From the NCBI GenBank assembly GCA_023159155.1, contig JAJNNX010000003.1:1550001-1614000 (forward strand): 64,000 bases of DNA, written 5' to 3'. The notes below the pieces were generated by a model, which saw only the letters and a program-made list of their open reading frames with translations, was not told the origin of the DNA and made no database searches. Within the stretch, counting starts at the first letter, position 1. Each line of letters begins with the position of its first letter. This document shows positions 12,898 to 24,700 of the stretch, in pieces. This DNA is from Ustulina deusta (Eukaryota; Ascomycota; Sordariomycetes; Xylariales; Xylariaceae). Position numbers and translations under genes: made by a program.

Positions 12898-14271
12898 ATG
12901 CTCCTTCCTGGGGCAGCTGTTCTGCTGCTCTGTCTATTTGCACAATTCATATTATGTGCCGAAGACTATTACAAGGTGTGCATAGTTGTCCCGTCCACTG
13001 CTGCACGATGACTGTTAACCGCTGTCTTTCAAATAGGTCCTGGGCATAGATCGCCATGCCAACGACAAACAGATCAAGTCGGCGTATCGGCAACTCAGCA
13101 AGAAATTCCATCCAGATAAGAACCCGTGCGTTCTTGCGCCCTGTCCCCGGCGTCTCGCGTGTCCGTTGGCTGCTTTCTGACATGTCCTCGCAGTGGCGAC
13201 AACACGGCGCAAGGCAAGTTCGTCGAGGTTTCCGAGGCCTACGAAGCCCTCATCGATCCCGAGTCGCGGAAGATCTACGACCAATATGGACACGAAGGGT
13301 TAAAACAACGCCAGCAGGGAGGGGGCGGCCACCACGACCCCTTCGATCTCTTCAGTCGCTTCTTTGGTGGAGGCGGCCATTATCAGCGTGGACAGCCCCG
13401 CGGCCACAATATCGAGATCAAGATTGGACTTGCGCTTCGAGACTTCTATAACGGCCGCGAGACTGAGTTCCAGTGGGAAAAACAACAGATATGCGAGGAA
13501 TGCGACGGCAGCGGCGCTGCCGATGGTATCGTCGACATATGTCCCCGTTGTCAGGGCCACGGCGTGCGCATCGTCAAGCACCAGCTAGCACCGGGCATGT
13601 TCCAACAGGTCCAGACACAATGCGACGCCTGTGGCGGACGGGGCAAGTCGATTAAGCACAAATGTCCAGTCTGCCAGGGCAACCGAGTCGTTCGCAAGCC
13701 CACCACAGTCACTCTCAACGTCGGACGCGGGGCGCCCAGGGACAGCAAGATTGTGTATGAGAACGAGGCGGACGCGAGTCCAGATTATGTTGCCGGCGAT
13801 CTCATAGTGATTCTTACCGAAAAAGATCCCGATATGGAGTCAGAAAACCCAGACCATGTCGATGGTACATTCTTCCGACGGAAAGGCGATGATCTTTTTT
13901 GGACAGAAGTTATCTCACTACGCGAGGCTTGGATGGGTGACTGGACTCGGAATATTACACACTTGGACGGCCACGTTGTGAGACTCGGACGGAAACGCGG
14001 CGAAGTAGTACAGCCCGGCCATATCGATAGTATCCAGGGCGAGGGAATGCCCATTTGGAGCGAAGAAGGCGATTCCGTCTATCACGAGTATCAGTTTGGC
14101 AAATTATACGTCCAATATGTTGTGGTCCTCCCCGACCAGATGGAATCGGGCATGGAGAAGGAATTCTGGTCTGTGTGGCAGAAATGGAGGGGGAAGATCG
14201 GTGTGGACCTGCATAAAGACAGCGGACGACCGGATGAGCCTATAGTAGCCTCCAGACATGACGAGTTATGA
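12898..14271 (+). CDS. scj1: ER-lumenal DnaJ (Hsp40) co-chaperone, Scj1/DNAJB11-like
   Basis: Three exons (12898-12975, 13037-13125, 13194-14271) encode 414 residues. Residues 1-21 form a hydrophobic signal peptide, followed directly by the J domain (AEDYYK..VLG, with HPD at 51-53). A glycine-rich linker lies at about 97-117. The DnaJ zinc-finger domain at 156-219 has four CxxCxG repeats: [24 protein letters not shown] and CPVCQGNR. The C-terminal substrate-binding domains follow. The last four residues are HDEL, the ER-retrieval signal, so the protein should act in the ER lumen with the Hsp70 Kar2/BiP in folding and degradation of secretory proteins. An AATAAA lies at 14314-14319, about 40 bp past the stop. 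J domain, zinc finger, signal peptide and HDEL together make the call secure. Confidence 0.97.
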
Positions 14272-15017
14272 ATGTGATAGTAGACACACGATAGAATGGA
14301 CAAAAATAGAATGAATAAAAAAACATATGATGACAAGATCCGTCTCCCTTTTGCCTTGAGGTTGTAGTAGCATCTAAGTCATCTCTTGCCAAAGATGTTA
14401 CTATGTACGTCCGTCCTTTCAAACAGATCATGAGCAGATATGAGTAGATACGATGTACAAAGCATCGTACAAGTGTCAGTCCTGTCAGGGTGCGGAGCCA
14501 CTTGTGGAAAGGTGAGCTCTATCAGGGGGTAATCAGTCAAGTTCTGCCTCTCATAGCCGCCTTGAAGGGCACGAAGGGCAGATACATACTGTGAGTGTGC
14601 AAGGCCAGATCCTTCACGCTGTCACGCTGGGGACAGTAATATTGATAATGGACTTGAGTCATCATCACCGACCACACGCACGCACACCCAGCCCAGCCGC
14701 CTCCTCCCTCCCTGATTATGTAATATATCCCAGCATCTTTTCCTATAAGTAGGCCACGATTTAGATTCTCTCCCCTCCCTCATCCCACCCCCTTCCTCTC
14801 CTGTTCCCAGATTGGACAATAATCATGTCAATCCCCGTCGATTTGACCTGAACTCTCTCTCTCTCCCATGCCCTAACGAAACAGTGCCAAGCCTCTTCCA
14901 GACCATATCCCCAACCGAACCGTCTGTTCCCCCCTTTAAACACTTCTCCTCTTCCTTACATTATACCTACTATCCCCCCCTCCCCCTCCTTTCCCCTCCC
15001 TCATCCCGTTTCCCAAA
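14272..15017. other. intergenic between scj1 and methyltransferase
   Basis: Contains the scj1 3' end and the methyltransferase promoter. The last 90 bp (about 14930-15016) are strongly pyrimidine-rich (C/T), a common feature of fungal core promoters and leaders. No gene was seen. Confidence 0.55.
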
Positions 15018-16226
15018 ATGAGCAGCAGCAGCAGCACCCTCTCAGCCCGCACAACGGAAGCCGTCTGGGGCCTAGCAGACCCGTGGCTGTTCCTCGCAGT
15101 ATCCGCCAGCTTCCTGCCGGCCACGATCCGGCAGGTCTTCGCGACGCACGACGTCGGCGCGGGGCTGCGCATCCTCCTCCTCTCGCCCGCGCGCTTCCGC
15201 GAGGCCTGGTTCGGGCAGTTCTGGGCCGCCAAGGGGCCGCAGGTGCGCGAGGGCGCCGGGGCGCGCGTGCTGCCGCTGCTCGACGGCCGCGCGACGGGGG
15301 GCCGCGTGGTGGACGCGCCCGCGGGCCCCGGCGTCGGCGGCGTCGTCCTCGAGATCGGCCCCGCTACCGGCCTCTGGGTCGACGTCTTCTCCGACAGACA
15401 CCTGTACGAGGACGAGGACGAGGACGACCTCCTCGGGGGCGCGAGGCGGCGGCGGCGCGCGAATACCGCCCGGTCGGAGATCACGCGCGTCTACGGCGTC
15501 GAGCCGAACGCGGCGCACCACGCCGCGCTGCGCCGCGCCGTCAAGGCCGCTGGGCTGCAGGATGTGTACGAGATCGTGCCGGTGGGGATAGAGGATCTGG
15601 CTCCTTCTTCTTCGTCTTCTTCTTCTTCTTCTTCTTCGGATAATGGGGAAAGGAAGAAGAAGAAGGACAAGAAGAAGAAGTGGGAAGGCAGCATTGGGCC
15701 GGCGTCCGTCGATTGCATCGTCTCGGTGCTTTGTCTGTGCAGCATCCCCGACCCGCAGCGGCACGTCCGCGAGCTCTACGAGCTCCTGCGGCCCGGCGGC
15801 CGGTGGTATGTCTACGAGCACGTGAGGGTCGAATACAGCTGGTATATGCGGTTGTATCAGCGTAAGTCCCGGCTGTCCCGTCCCTGCTCTCCCGAGACAT
15901 GTGGCGTGTTTTTCGTTCCATTTTATTTGCCCTCCACCTTTTTTTTTCTTTTTCTGTTTTTCTTTTCTTTTTCCCTCCATTGGACGTACCTATATACCAA
16001 CAAGTCCCAAGAGTCTATTTCCTTATACGCCTGCTAACAGCTAGCCTTAACGATAGGTTTCGTCAACCTTGTATGGCCGCATCTCGTCGGTGGATGCGAG
16101 TTATGTCGGCCGACGGAGAAAACGCTGAGGGAGACGGGTCCATGGGCCAAGATCGATATCGGACATCCGCCCGAAGAAATGTGGTTTCACACCTTGCCTC
16201 ACATTCTGGGGGTATTTACAAAGTAG
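15018..16226 (+). CDS. METTL7-like SAM-dependent methyltransferase
   Basis: Two exons (15018-15861, 16057-16226) encode 337 residues. A hydrophobic N-terminal segment (about 20-40) may anchor it in membrane, as in METTL7 proteins. The class I methyltransferase fold shows a glycine-rich motif I, LEIGPATG (111-118), an acidic VYGVEPN (158-164), a core strand VDCIVSVLCLCSIPD (231-245) and LRPGGRWYVYEHV (257-269). The spliced second exon supplies the family-typical tail, with two paired cysteines (GGCELCRPT) and a final GVFTK. The substrate is unknown. Two low-complexity inserts interrupt the fold: an acidic then arginine-rich stretch at about 131-147, and a serine run plus lysine-rich stretch at about 197-221. 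The first exon is far richer in GC than the neighbouring genes up to about 15560. The start ATG lies in a good CAAAATG context after a pyrimidine tract. Confidence 0.86.
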
Positions 16227-16562
16227 ACGAACTATCAATATGGCCGGGTTGGCCATGTTATACCTCATTTTCCGCCACGAAGCCGAAATTACGCAACCGT
16301 TCTTACACGCGAGAACGTGATGAAGGAATATGCTGGAACGATACGAAAGGGTCTAAATTAAACTGGAACAATGGTTGGAAGTTTTTCATAGCGGAAGCAG
16401 GCTAAAGAATAGGTACTTTTAAGTTGATATCACGACACTCGAATACAAATACGTTGTAACACGTTGGATGTAAAAGTAGTCAGTTATAGAAAATCGATAG
16501 TACATTAAGTAAATGGCGTTTGCCAATGCAAAACTCGTCATCTCTCATTCATTCCTCATAAT
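16227..16562. other. convergent 3' intergenic region
   Basis: 336 bp between the stop codons of the methyltransferase (+) and the DPRVDSD repeat protein (-). It should hold both polyadenylation regions. I see no gene. Confidence 0.6.
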
Positions 16563-17592
16563 TTACAGCCCGTGATGCACCTCCTGTGACGTCTTCAAAC
16601 TGTGTCGACGCTCATACCCATGATTTACGTCATCATGTTCAATGGAGGGTTTGCCAATGGCCTCCTGCATAATCGAAGGCGGCACCTGCGCAGCATCCGT
16701 GGGATCCTTATTCGTTGAGTCTCTGAGGGCATGTTAGCACAACCGTTAGAGTGTTCGGTTCGTGATGGGTTATCGTACAACTTACGCCCCATATGTCTTA
16801 TTGCCTCCATAAGTTCGGCTGCCGTCGAGATCCGAATCGACACGGGGATCAGCCTTGTTCAAGGCGTCCGACTTGTGAGGTCCTGCCGTGTGAGGAGCTG
16901 GCCCAGGAGCATAGCTTCCGCCGACCTGGGCAGTACCGTGTGTGGTACCTTGCGTGCCGTGCGCTCCAGTGGTGCCATAGGTACCGGAACTGCCGTAAGT
17001 GTTGCCTACAGTGCGGCTGCCGTCGCGGTCGCTGTCAACACGGGGGTCAACAGCGTTTGCGACGCGGGAGTTGTGCGGGCCGCGGACACCTTCGGCACCG
17101 CCACCGTATTGGTCACCGGCGGTGTTGCCCACGCGCTGACCACTTCGGTCGGAGTCAATTCGGGGGTCCTGTAGTCACGTTAGAATCCAGTTGTTATATT
17201 GTGTGTAGTCCGATATTTGGACTCACCATCTTGTTCGCCAAATTAGAGCTGTGAGGGCCCTCACGTCCAGTGGTGGCCGTGGAACCGAAAGCGCCAGTAG
17301 TGCCTGATGAGCCATACTCGCCCGTGGTGCCGGGTGTTCCATATGCACCTGTGGTACCTGAGGTACCGTAACCGCCAGCACCAGAGTGGGAATAGTTGCC
17401 GCCAGTCGTGTACCCATGAGTGCCTCCGACGGTCGAGTCAGGAGCGGCACGGTGGTCACGGTCAGAGTCGATTCTGGGGTCGGCAGCGTTGGCTACGCGG
17501 TTGTTGTGAGTACCGTAGGTACCCTCGGGGGCAGATGAAGTATTGTGATGACCGGAAACGGCCTCTTTGACCTTGTTGACGATGCCAGACAT
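16563..17592 (-). CDS. hydrophilic repeat protein with DPR(I/V)DSD motifs
   Basis: Three exons (17592-17227, 17168-16786, 16722-16563) encode 302 residues. It has four copies of a unit of the form GPH.S..N..DPR(I/V)DSD.DGSR, ending near residues 45, 132, 174 and 240. Linkers between them are rich in Gly, Thr, Ser and Tyr (GTTGAYG-like). The protein is very hydrophilic, has no signal peptide or membrane segment, and is probably disordered. Similar fungal proteins are often labelled only as hypothetical or cell-surface proteins, and I do not assign a function. The composition resembles stress-induced hydrophilins, but that is inference. Intron 1 falls exactly before the DPR of the second repeat. 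A TATATAA box lies about 155 bp upstream of the start. Exon 3 (from ADSTNKDP to the end) is non-repetitive. Confidence 0.85.
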
Positions 17593-19272
17593 GTTGGATA
17601 AATGTAGATGTTGTGGTATTGTATATCTTGTTTGCGGTGTTAGAGGGTCTAGGGATATCTGAAGATTGTTGATGCTTTTGGGATTGTGTTTGTAGCTGTA
17701 TGATTCTCAGGACGAGAAATCAATATTCTCAGGTCCGGGACGGTAGTGTTATATAGACAGCTTGGAGGATACCGAAGCTGTGCTGTTTCCTTGTATAACA
17801 GTTCCGCATCATGGACGATGTCGTCACATGTGGGGCTTCATGGCTTGCTTGCCTCTAGGTTATGGAGGTTCGTTGGGCCCTATTGGTCGAATAAGGGACT
17901 TCCAGGCTGTGCCTGAGAAATACGTGTAGGTACGACATATACGTAAGAACCAACGTTATTCAAACACGCGGTGCCTGGCTTGGGTAACGCCAAGGGTTGA
18001 GCGTTCAAAGGGTGTCTCTGCTTGACCTCATATGTCGTCATGACTTCATTGTTTTTTCGTCCAAGGTCCCTAGTTTCCGAGTTTCTGGGGTTGTGTCACC
18101 CAGACTAGATCAGCCGAGATGTTTCAATGTATCTCTACACCTGCAACAGTACTAGCACTATGTATTTCCCACCTAATAATTCAGTACTAGAAACATCACA
18201 GTCTCTATAGATTTGTACGCTCCGTGGTGAAAGAGACCCTTGCCCACCTAGCCCGGGCTAATTCTACCTAGATCTCGATTTATCAGTACTAGAAGGGTTT
18301 AAAATAACTTCTCGCCACATTGTTCCTGGCTGCATTCGAGCGTTGTTGTTGATGGGGTTAATTAACTCTTTACTACTAAATCTATACCCATTGCCTCATT
18401 AGGAAATAGATGTTGAGCAAGGATTATCGGAATGCGGCTCATTGGCTCCACAAAAACGTCTAGCGCGTGGCTGGTGACGTGTGAAAGCGGGGAATGCAGC
18501 GTCACCTACGCCATAGGTATCCAGTTCAGCTTTTATACCGTCATAGACCATCAACTTTCTATGTTGCAGGAATGCGTGCCAATACCTAATCGGCTCCCGG
18601 CCAAGTATTCAAATTGAACAACCAGCGGAATTACGCACGTGCAGAGGTAGAAATGTGATTCTGTTTAGAAGGGTGACAGGATCCTTCGAAACACTGTCAG
18701 AGATTCCGCCAACACGATCCAGCTTTGGTCCCGTATTCACCAGTAGCCTCACAATAACCCTCCCATAACCTAAACAAATGCATGCTCCAATCAATGAGCC
18801 TTTTCCTGCACGACATATGACATAACCACTAGCGATAGAGTCTCCCTGAGGTAGTGAGTATTGCCTCGTAATGATTAGAGCACCCAGACCGTAAATGTAA
18901 ATGAACGCTGGCTATAGAACTTGTCAAGCTGATTGTTGATGGAAGATCACGAGGCAAATATGAATGGGAATGTTCACAATCAGGCATAAGTCGTCATCGT
19001 TCTCACAGTCACATTGATGCTCCAAAGAGGATTGCATAAATTGGGTATCAATTGCCATGCCTCATTACTCTGCTCGATATCCAACGCCAAGCTCGCAAAC
19101 CAATAACATCTTGCCCAAGATTCCACCACCTCATAACGCATTTTTAGTGTAATTATTTTGATACACATCCCCTATGCCAAATAGACCGTCATAAATTCAA
19201 TACAAACACTAGAAAACTAGTGTAGCTAGAACAGGTAGCTCGTTGAGGTCTTGAGTCGTATACAACAAGCTT
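17593..19272. other. intergenic upstream of repeat protein
   Basis: About 1.7 kb holding the promoter of the DPRVDSD gene (near 17.6-17.8 kb) and the 3' flank of the MARVEL-like gene. Short open frames only; none has a recognisable domain. Confidence 0.55.
17748..17755 (-). promoter_or_regulatory. TATA box of the DPRVDSD repeat-protein gene
   Basis: TATATAAC on the minus strand, about 155 bp upstream of the start codon at 17592. A strong TATA box fits an inducible rather than a housekeeping gene. Confidence 0.5.
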
Positions 19273-19820
19273 TTAGACGCGGGATCGGCTATTCCAAGCA
19301 CGGCGGCGGTAGGCTCGAGATTCACGGTCACGAACCCAGATGATCCCAACGATGCTCGAGACGAGCCAGCAGATGGCGGAGAGGAAAGAGAAAGCAATGA
19401 CAGCCTTCCACCTGCCACACTGGTCACCTCGGAAGGCAATATTATTCCAGTCGAACACGGCGCCGCACGAGCCATCGAGGTACTAGCATAACGCGCTTCA
19501 TTAGCATGTACTCGTGTCGTTTCAGGAAACTGCATGGCTTGACTTACCGACACTAGCAGACCGAAGGCGATGAACCAGGTGACCGAGATGAGAAAGTCGA
19601 CGGGCCAGTGGATGAAGCTCCCCGAAAACGGGATTAGCCATATGAGAGAAAAGAAAATGGCAATGCCGGCAACGACCTCGGCGTATATGAAGCGTCCCTG
19701 GCTCCAGCTTGATGTATGCCGGACTGCATGGAGGTAGTAGCCGTTAATGCCCGCAACAATGGTAGCGAACACCAGTTCCGCGACGCGGAGGATAATAGAC
19801 ACGAGGCTGGTCAATACCAT
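19273..19820 (-). CDS. MARVEL-like four-transmembrane protein
   Basis: Two exons (19820-19548, 19482-19273) encode 160 residues. Four hydrophobic segments lie near 7-28, 45-65, 72-91 and 117-140. The last loop before helix 4 carries two cysteines (SCGAVFDWN, DQCGRWK), and the cytosolic tail is short and basic (RDRESRAYRRRAW). This is the layout of fungal MARVEL-domain membrane proteins, which sit in the plasma membrane or secretory vesicles; the specific role is unknown. The intron (19547-19483) has a GTAAGT donor. Reading through it instead gives a 203-residue frame that loses the fourth helix and the conserved loop, so the spliced form is preferred. Confidence 0.8.
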
Positions 19821-21744
19821 GTTTGCGGTAGCCGGGTGGTTCTCTGTGTGATGGTATGTGGTTTGGGGAATTCAAGCAAGCTAGACGCTGATGGGCAATT
19901 GGTGTGATTGGTCTGGTTGTCTTGAGGTAAAAGTTTAGGAAGAATCAGACGTTGGGCAGCACGCCGACATCGACGTATTTATCTATTTGCGGCCATTCAT
20001 TGTGCCTGCTTGCTGGTGTGCCCAGAGATGATGTGTCGCCAATGCACCTGATCGTGGCATGACCAATATGACGTCGACAGATCTAGAGTCTGCATTCAGG
20101 TTGTGGCCGGAACGGACGGCTACATGTATGTCATAGAACAGATGCTTCGCGTGGCCGTACAACGTATACTTCCGCTAACGGGCAGAACAAAGAGGAAACC
20201 TTTTTCGCGGTATACCTTACAAACGATATTACCTAAGCACTCATGTCGTTAACCCCGCGCGAAAACAAGATTGCTATTTCGTCCCTAAGTAATTTGCAGA
20301 TCAGGCCGTCATACCATCTGTTTAATGTCTGTCTAGTAGGCAACTTGCCGGGATAAGTCTAGAGGAGTGTCTTTAGGTTTCCTAGCGAGAAGCGGCTTGT
20401 TGCTTATTGTATGAAGATGCGTGTTCTATTGAAGTCTCGAATGAGATAGTCCGGGGGTTCTGTGTGGTAAATGAAGTCATATGCTGAAATCAAGGCAGGC
20501 AATGTTACCCAGTAGCATGGAATTACAGGGATTGGCGGGCTAATACGTAACCTACACGTGTTTGTGGTGCTACAGCCCGCTAAAAAATGCCAGGGAGCAT
20601 AGGCCATCGTGAAGGAATACTAGGTAGGCTATTATAGGCCGTCTCGTGATCTGGATCTCCCCAGAATCAGCCCAACTGCCGAGCATCGATTACGAAACCA
20701 ATACTTAAGTTGATGGAACTAGGTACTCGGTACGTAAATTCTAGGGAAATCCAAAGGTTTCTATAGAAATTTGTGTCTTATGCCAGCAAATGCAACCCTC
20801 AGTACCTATCCCTAGATAGATACTCTATTGGGATCTTGTCGTGCTGTCGAGCCGTATAATCTGGAAACACCTTTTCGCAAGGTGATCATGCTCTCACATA
20901 GATATCTTGCCCTCTTGCCTATACACTGAAAGCTTTAATACTATGGCCTAAGGAGCAACTAGGAGCTGTGAGATTCCGTGCAGTAATTCTCAAATTCTCA
21001 TCAGCGAAACCTGGAGACGTGAGCAAGAACCAGACCAAGAAGGACAGTACAATGTATCTAGCAACTCATCACGGTACAATTGCCACTTCCTCGCGTAGAC
21101 CATTCCAAGACCGATATGCCATCATTAACAAAGGCGTTATCTCCTTCCTTGTTAGCAGCGGCAATGTAGCTTCCCGGATACTACACGTGGGAGAAGAGAG
21201 GGATCTCTGGAAGGATCAGAAACAGCTATTGCGCCGGCCGGTTCATTTCAAAGAGACTATCTAGGACGTTGCCGAGACACCTAACACCTCTCTTCCTTTC
21301 TGGCCCATCGAAAATCTCCATCAACACCATCAGTATTTTTGTTATCCTTCTCTTGACGTTTCCTGCGCCGGAAACCCCCTAATTCCCCTATATCTCTGCA
21401 CAAAAGCTATCTATATGTCTGGACCTCTATCCAACCTGCCTCTGATTCTACCCTGATTCCCGAGTTTCTGGTTTTAGAAAAGCCTGGGCGCTCTGAATTC
21501 TCTTACTCAAGCTCGTTTCTCTACAATATCTCGCCATCGCGGTTCGTATGCTTTCATTTCCACAAGGCGACGAGAAAATCGCCGCGGGACGTCATCTGAA
21601 GCATAGCTGACTAAAACCTCGCTCACTCACCCCAGTGTCTCCTCGTCAACGCACGCTGTGTTGAAGGTTGTGTATAAGCTGGGTACTGACATTATCTGGC
21701 AATACCATCCTCTGGGACGTGTCACTAACGTGATAATCGCGACT
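19821..21744. other. divergent intergenic region, MARVEL-like gene / MFS transporter
   Basis: About 1.9 kb between two divergent genes, so it contains both promoters. The segment before the transporter (about 21280-21650) is pyrimidine-rich. No convincing gene; the 98-codon plus-strand frame at 20968-21264 lacks an ATG start and any domain. Confidence 0.55.
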
Positions 21745-24700
21745 ATGGATGATCCAACTTCCGCTGGTCTCCGTCCAAGCGCCTCTAACCACTCACTTCG
21801 GCCTATCAGTAATGGTACAGGGTCTACGCGATCCACGACCTCACATCTCGGGAGCTATCGTCATGCTTTGTTGAAGTCAAATTCACAGCGACAGCAGCCG
21901 ATTGAGAAAGATCTGCCTGTACCACCAGTGCTTACTGATGTGCATCCGATTCCTATTGTTCAGAGCTTAGGACCGCAAGATCCAGCGACTCAGGCTCCCG
22001 AACAAATCGGAATTCCCATCTCTCCTATTGAACCGGTCGCTCCAGGCCCGGCGGATGCTGACCCTGGGGAGATGGCCGGAGACGGGATACACTGTTCAGC
22101 TGACGGTTATGATCATTTCCGTACATGGCGCCTCCCAGTTTCAAAGGTTCGCCCTGCTGTATACGAAATTGAAGGAGATGTCGACCTAGACGATGGTGGA
22201 GAGTACCCACCTGTAAGCTCAATGCCATCAGAAGAGGTGTATCCTGTAGGAAATCATTTTCAACACAGCCATGGAAATACCCCCAAAGTCCGTCCATTCC
22301 TAGAATCTCCATTTATCGATGCTTCTGACCCACAGGAAGGAAGCGAGGAGACGGAACAATTATCTACTCCAGATCTCACTCGCCAGGTCCATTCTCAGGG
22401 TGGTGAAGAATCACACAAAGTGGCCATGTACTGGGGTTCTCTCCCCAGGTTCAGAGCGAGACGGAGTAAGGAACGCTCAATGACGACCCGACAAGAAGGC
22501 AAACAACCCACGCCCAGCTCACGCGGAGGACCTTCTTACTCTTCTCAGAAGTCATTGATCAGCGTTCAACCTGAGAATATTGAATCAAACCCCAGGCAGG
22601 AAAATCTCCGCCAAGAGGAAAAAACGAGCAATAGAGCTAGCAAAGATCACAGTGAGATCCAACACGCCTCTGGAGGTAGTGGAAAACAAAGTGGGATGTC
22701 GATCACTGCGGCTTCAACCCCATCTCTCCCAACTCCCGGTTCTGCGAGTGTCAATAGGGGGCAGGAGTCTCTCCTACTTCAGAAGCATGCTACCGGTCGG
22801 ACAACTGGCTGGCTTCGGAGACTATTAAGACATTCGGAACCCGATGCTCCTTCCACATTAACGAGATTCCCGGAGAAATCCGCACCCCGACAAGAATCTC
22901 GCGACGATGCTAGCTCCATTGCGTCAACAGTGACTACATACTCTCTCAAAAACGAAGCCGATAAGAAAGCCATAAACAACGCCATGCATGGCATGGAAAA
23001 AATTCTAACAGAGGCCTTATCTTTAGCCGACGAGGCTGGCAAGCGGCAATGCGAGCATGTGGGTGATGACAATCTCCCATTCAAACCCCCTTCAGAAATC
23101 ACCATACCCACACCGAGCGTTGATGAGAATATCCGACGCGGCTCAAGCGAGCATGGGGATGTAATGATGGCCACTCATCTGTCGAATACAGTCACTGGTG
23201 TTGGTAATAAAGATGCTGGATCTAAGGTCTCGCCCCTCGAAGAGGTGAAACGTTCAGGGCTTGTCAAATTCACCCGGCGGGATGGTAAGATCCCAAGGCC
23301 GTCTTTCCTCAAGCGTATGCGCAAGACTACAAGCAACACCGAAAGCCGCTATCATGCTGTAGATGATGACTGTACCCTGCCTATGCCCCCACCAGATCGC
23401 TCAGTTAGGCCAGGTTGTGTCTACCTAGGACCATGTGAAGATGACCTAGGAGGTGACATCACACTAACTTCCGGAGAGGTCCCCAACAGCAGCAAATTAA
23501 GAGAATATATACTAAATTTTCATCAGCTACCGACATGTACCGGCGGCAGATCAAAAATTCCCCGCGAATCCAAGGGATCTACGTGTGATGACTCCGAGTC
23601 TGGCTGGACAAACAGGGTATCTGAAATCCGACGTCAGGACATGAGTGTCTGTAGCTTAGATGGCGGCACATCTGACGAGGCTATTGACTTTTCTACTCAA
23701 TATAGCACCGGCGAGAAGCGACATCCGAGATTCCCTAGCTTTCGGGGAGCTTCGCGGCGTGCTAGAGATGAAAAGCCCGCCAAGGACTCTCAAAATTCAC
23801 GGGGGAAGAGGATAACACCAACCACGCACGTCCATGAGTTGCGGAATGTCAGTCTTCGAAACAAATCCCATGTCAGCATTGATGAAGGGCAGCGGTTCAG
23901 TTTGACAAAATCTGCTAGGCGACAACCTACTATTGCCCGCGACTGGTCACCGGCTCGAAAACGGGTGGTCGCTGCCGTCGCTTGTATCAGCACGGCACTC
24001 ATTGGTGTGCTGGTTGGTATTTATGCTGGTCTGGTTCCCTCAATCCAATACTACATTGCCGACTTCCATCATTATGCGATCCTGGGCAACGTTGGACTGT
24101 ATCTCGGCATGGCATTGCCCAACTTTTTCTGTTGGCCACTACCTCTGCTACACGGGCGAAAGCCTTATATTGTGGGTGGCCTTTGCATCGCGATGCCGTT
24201 ACTCTTTCCCCAAGCTATTGCAATTGGTACTCAGCGATCACCGACCACCTCTGTCTGGAGAGTCTGTTTACTCCTTTCCCGAGCCTTGATGGGATTTGCA
24301 TTAGGGTTTGCGAAGATGAACTTCCATTCCATACTCACCGACCTATTTGGAGCTTCTTTGATGAGCCACACTCCGCATCAAGAAGTAGTTGATGAATACG
24401 ACGTGAGACGGCATGGCGGCGGCCTCGGGGTTTGGCTTGGCATCTGGACCTGGTGTTTCATAGGCTCGATAAGCGTTGGCTTTGTCATAGGAGCAGTGGT
24501 GATCGACCATCTACAACCATCATGGGGTTTGTACATCAGCATCATCATTATCGCTGCCGTCCTTCTCCTAAACGTCCTCTGCCCGGAAGTTCGACGCTCT
24601 GCTTGGAGACGATCTGTTGCCGAAGTCCGAATGGGCGAGACAATATCTCGACGCTTAGCCCGAGGCGAGGTCATGATGCATCGAGTGCAGACTGGACCGA

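Noticed and set aside
15072..15980. 302-codon minus-strand open frame
   Set aside because: It is the antisense of the GC-rich methyltransferase exon, where stops are rare by composition; its protein is Arg/Ala/Glu low-complexity without a domain.
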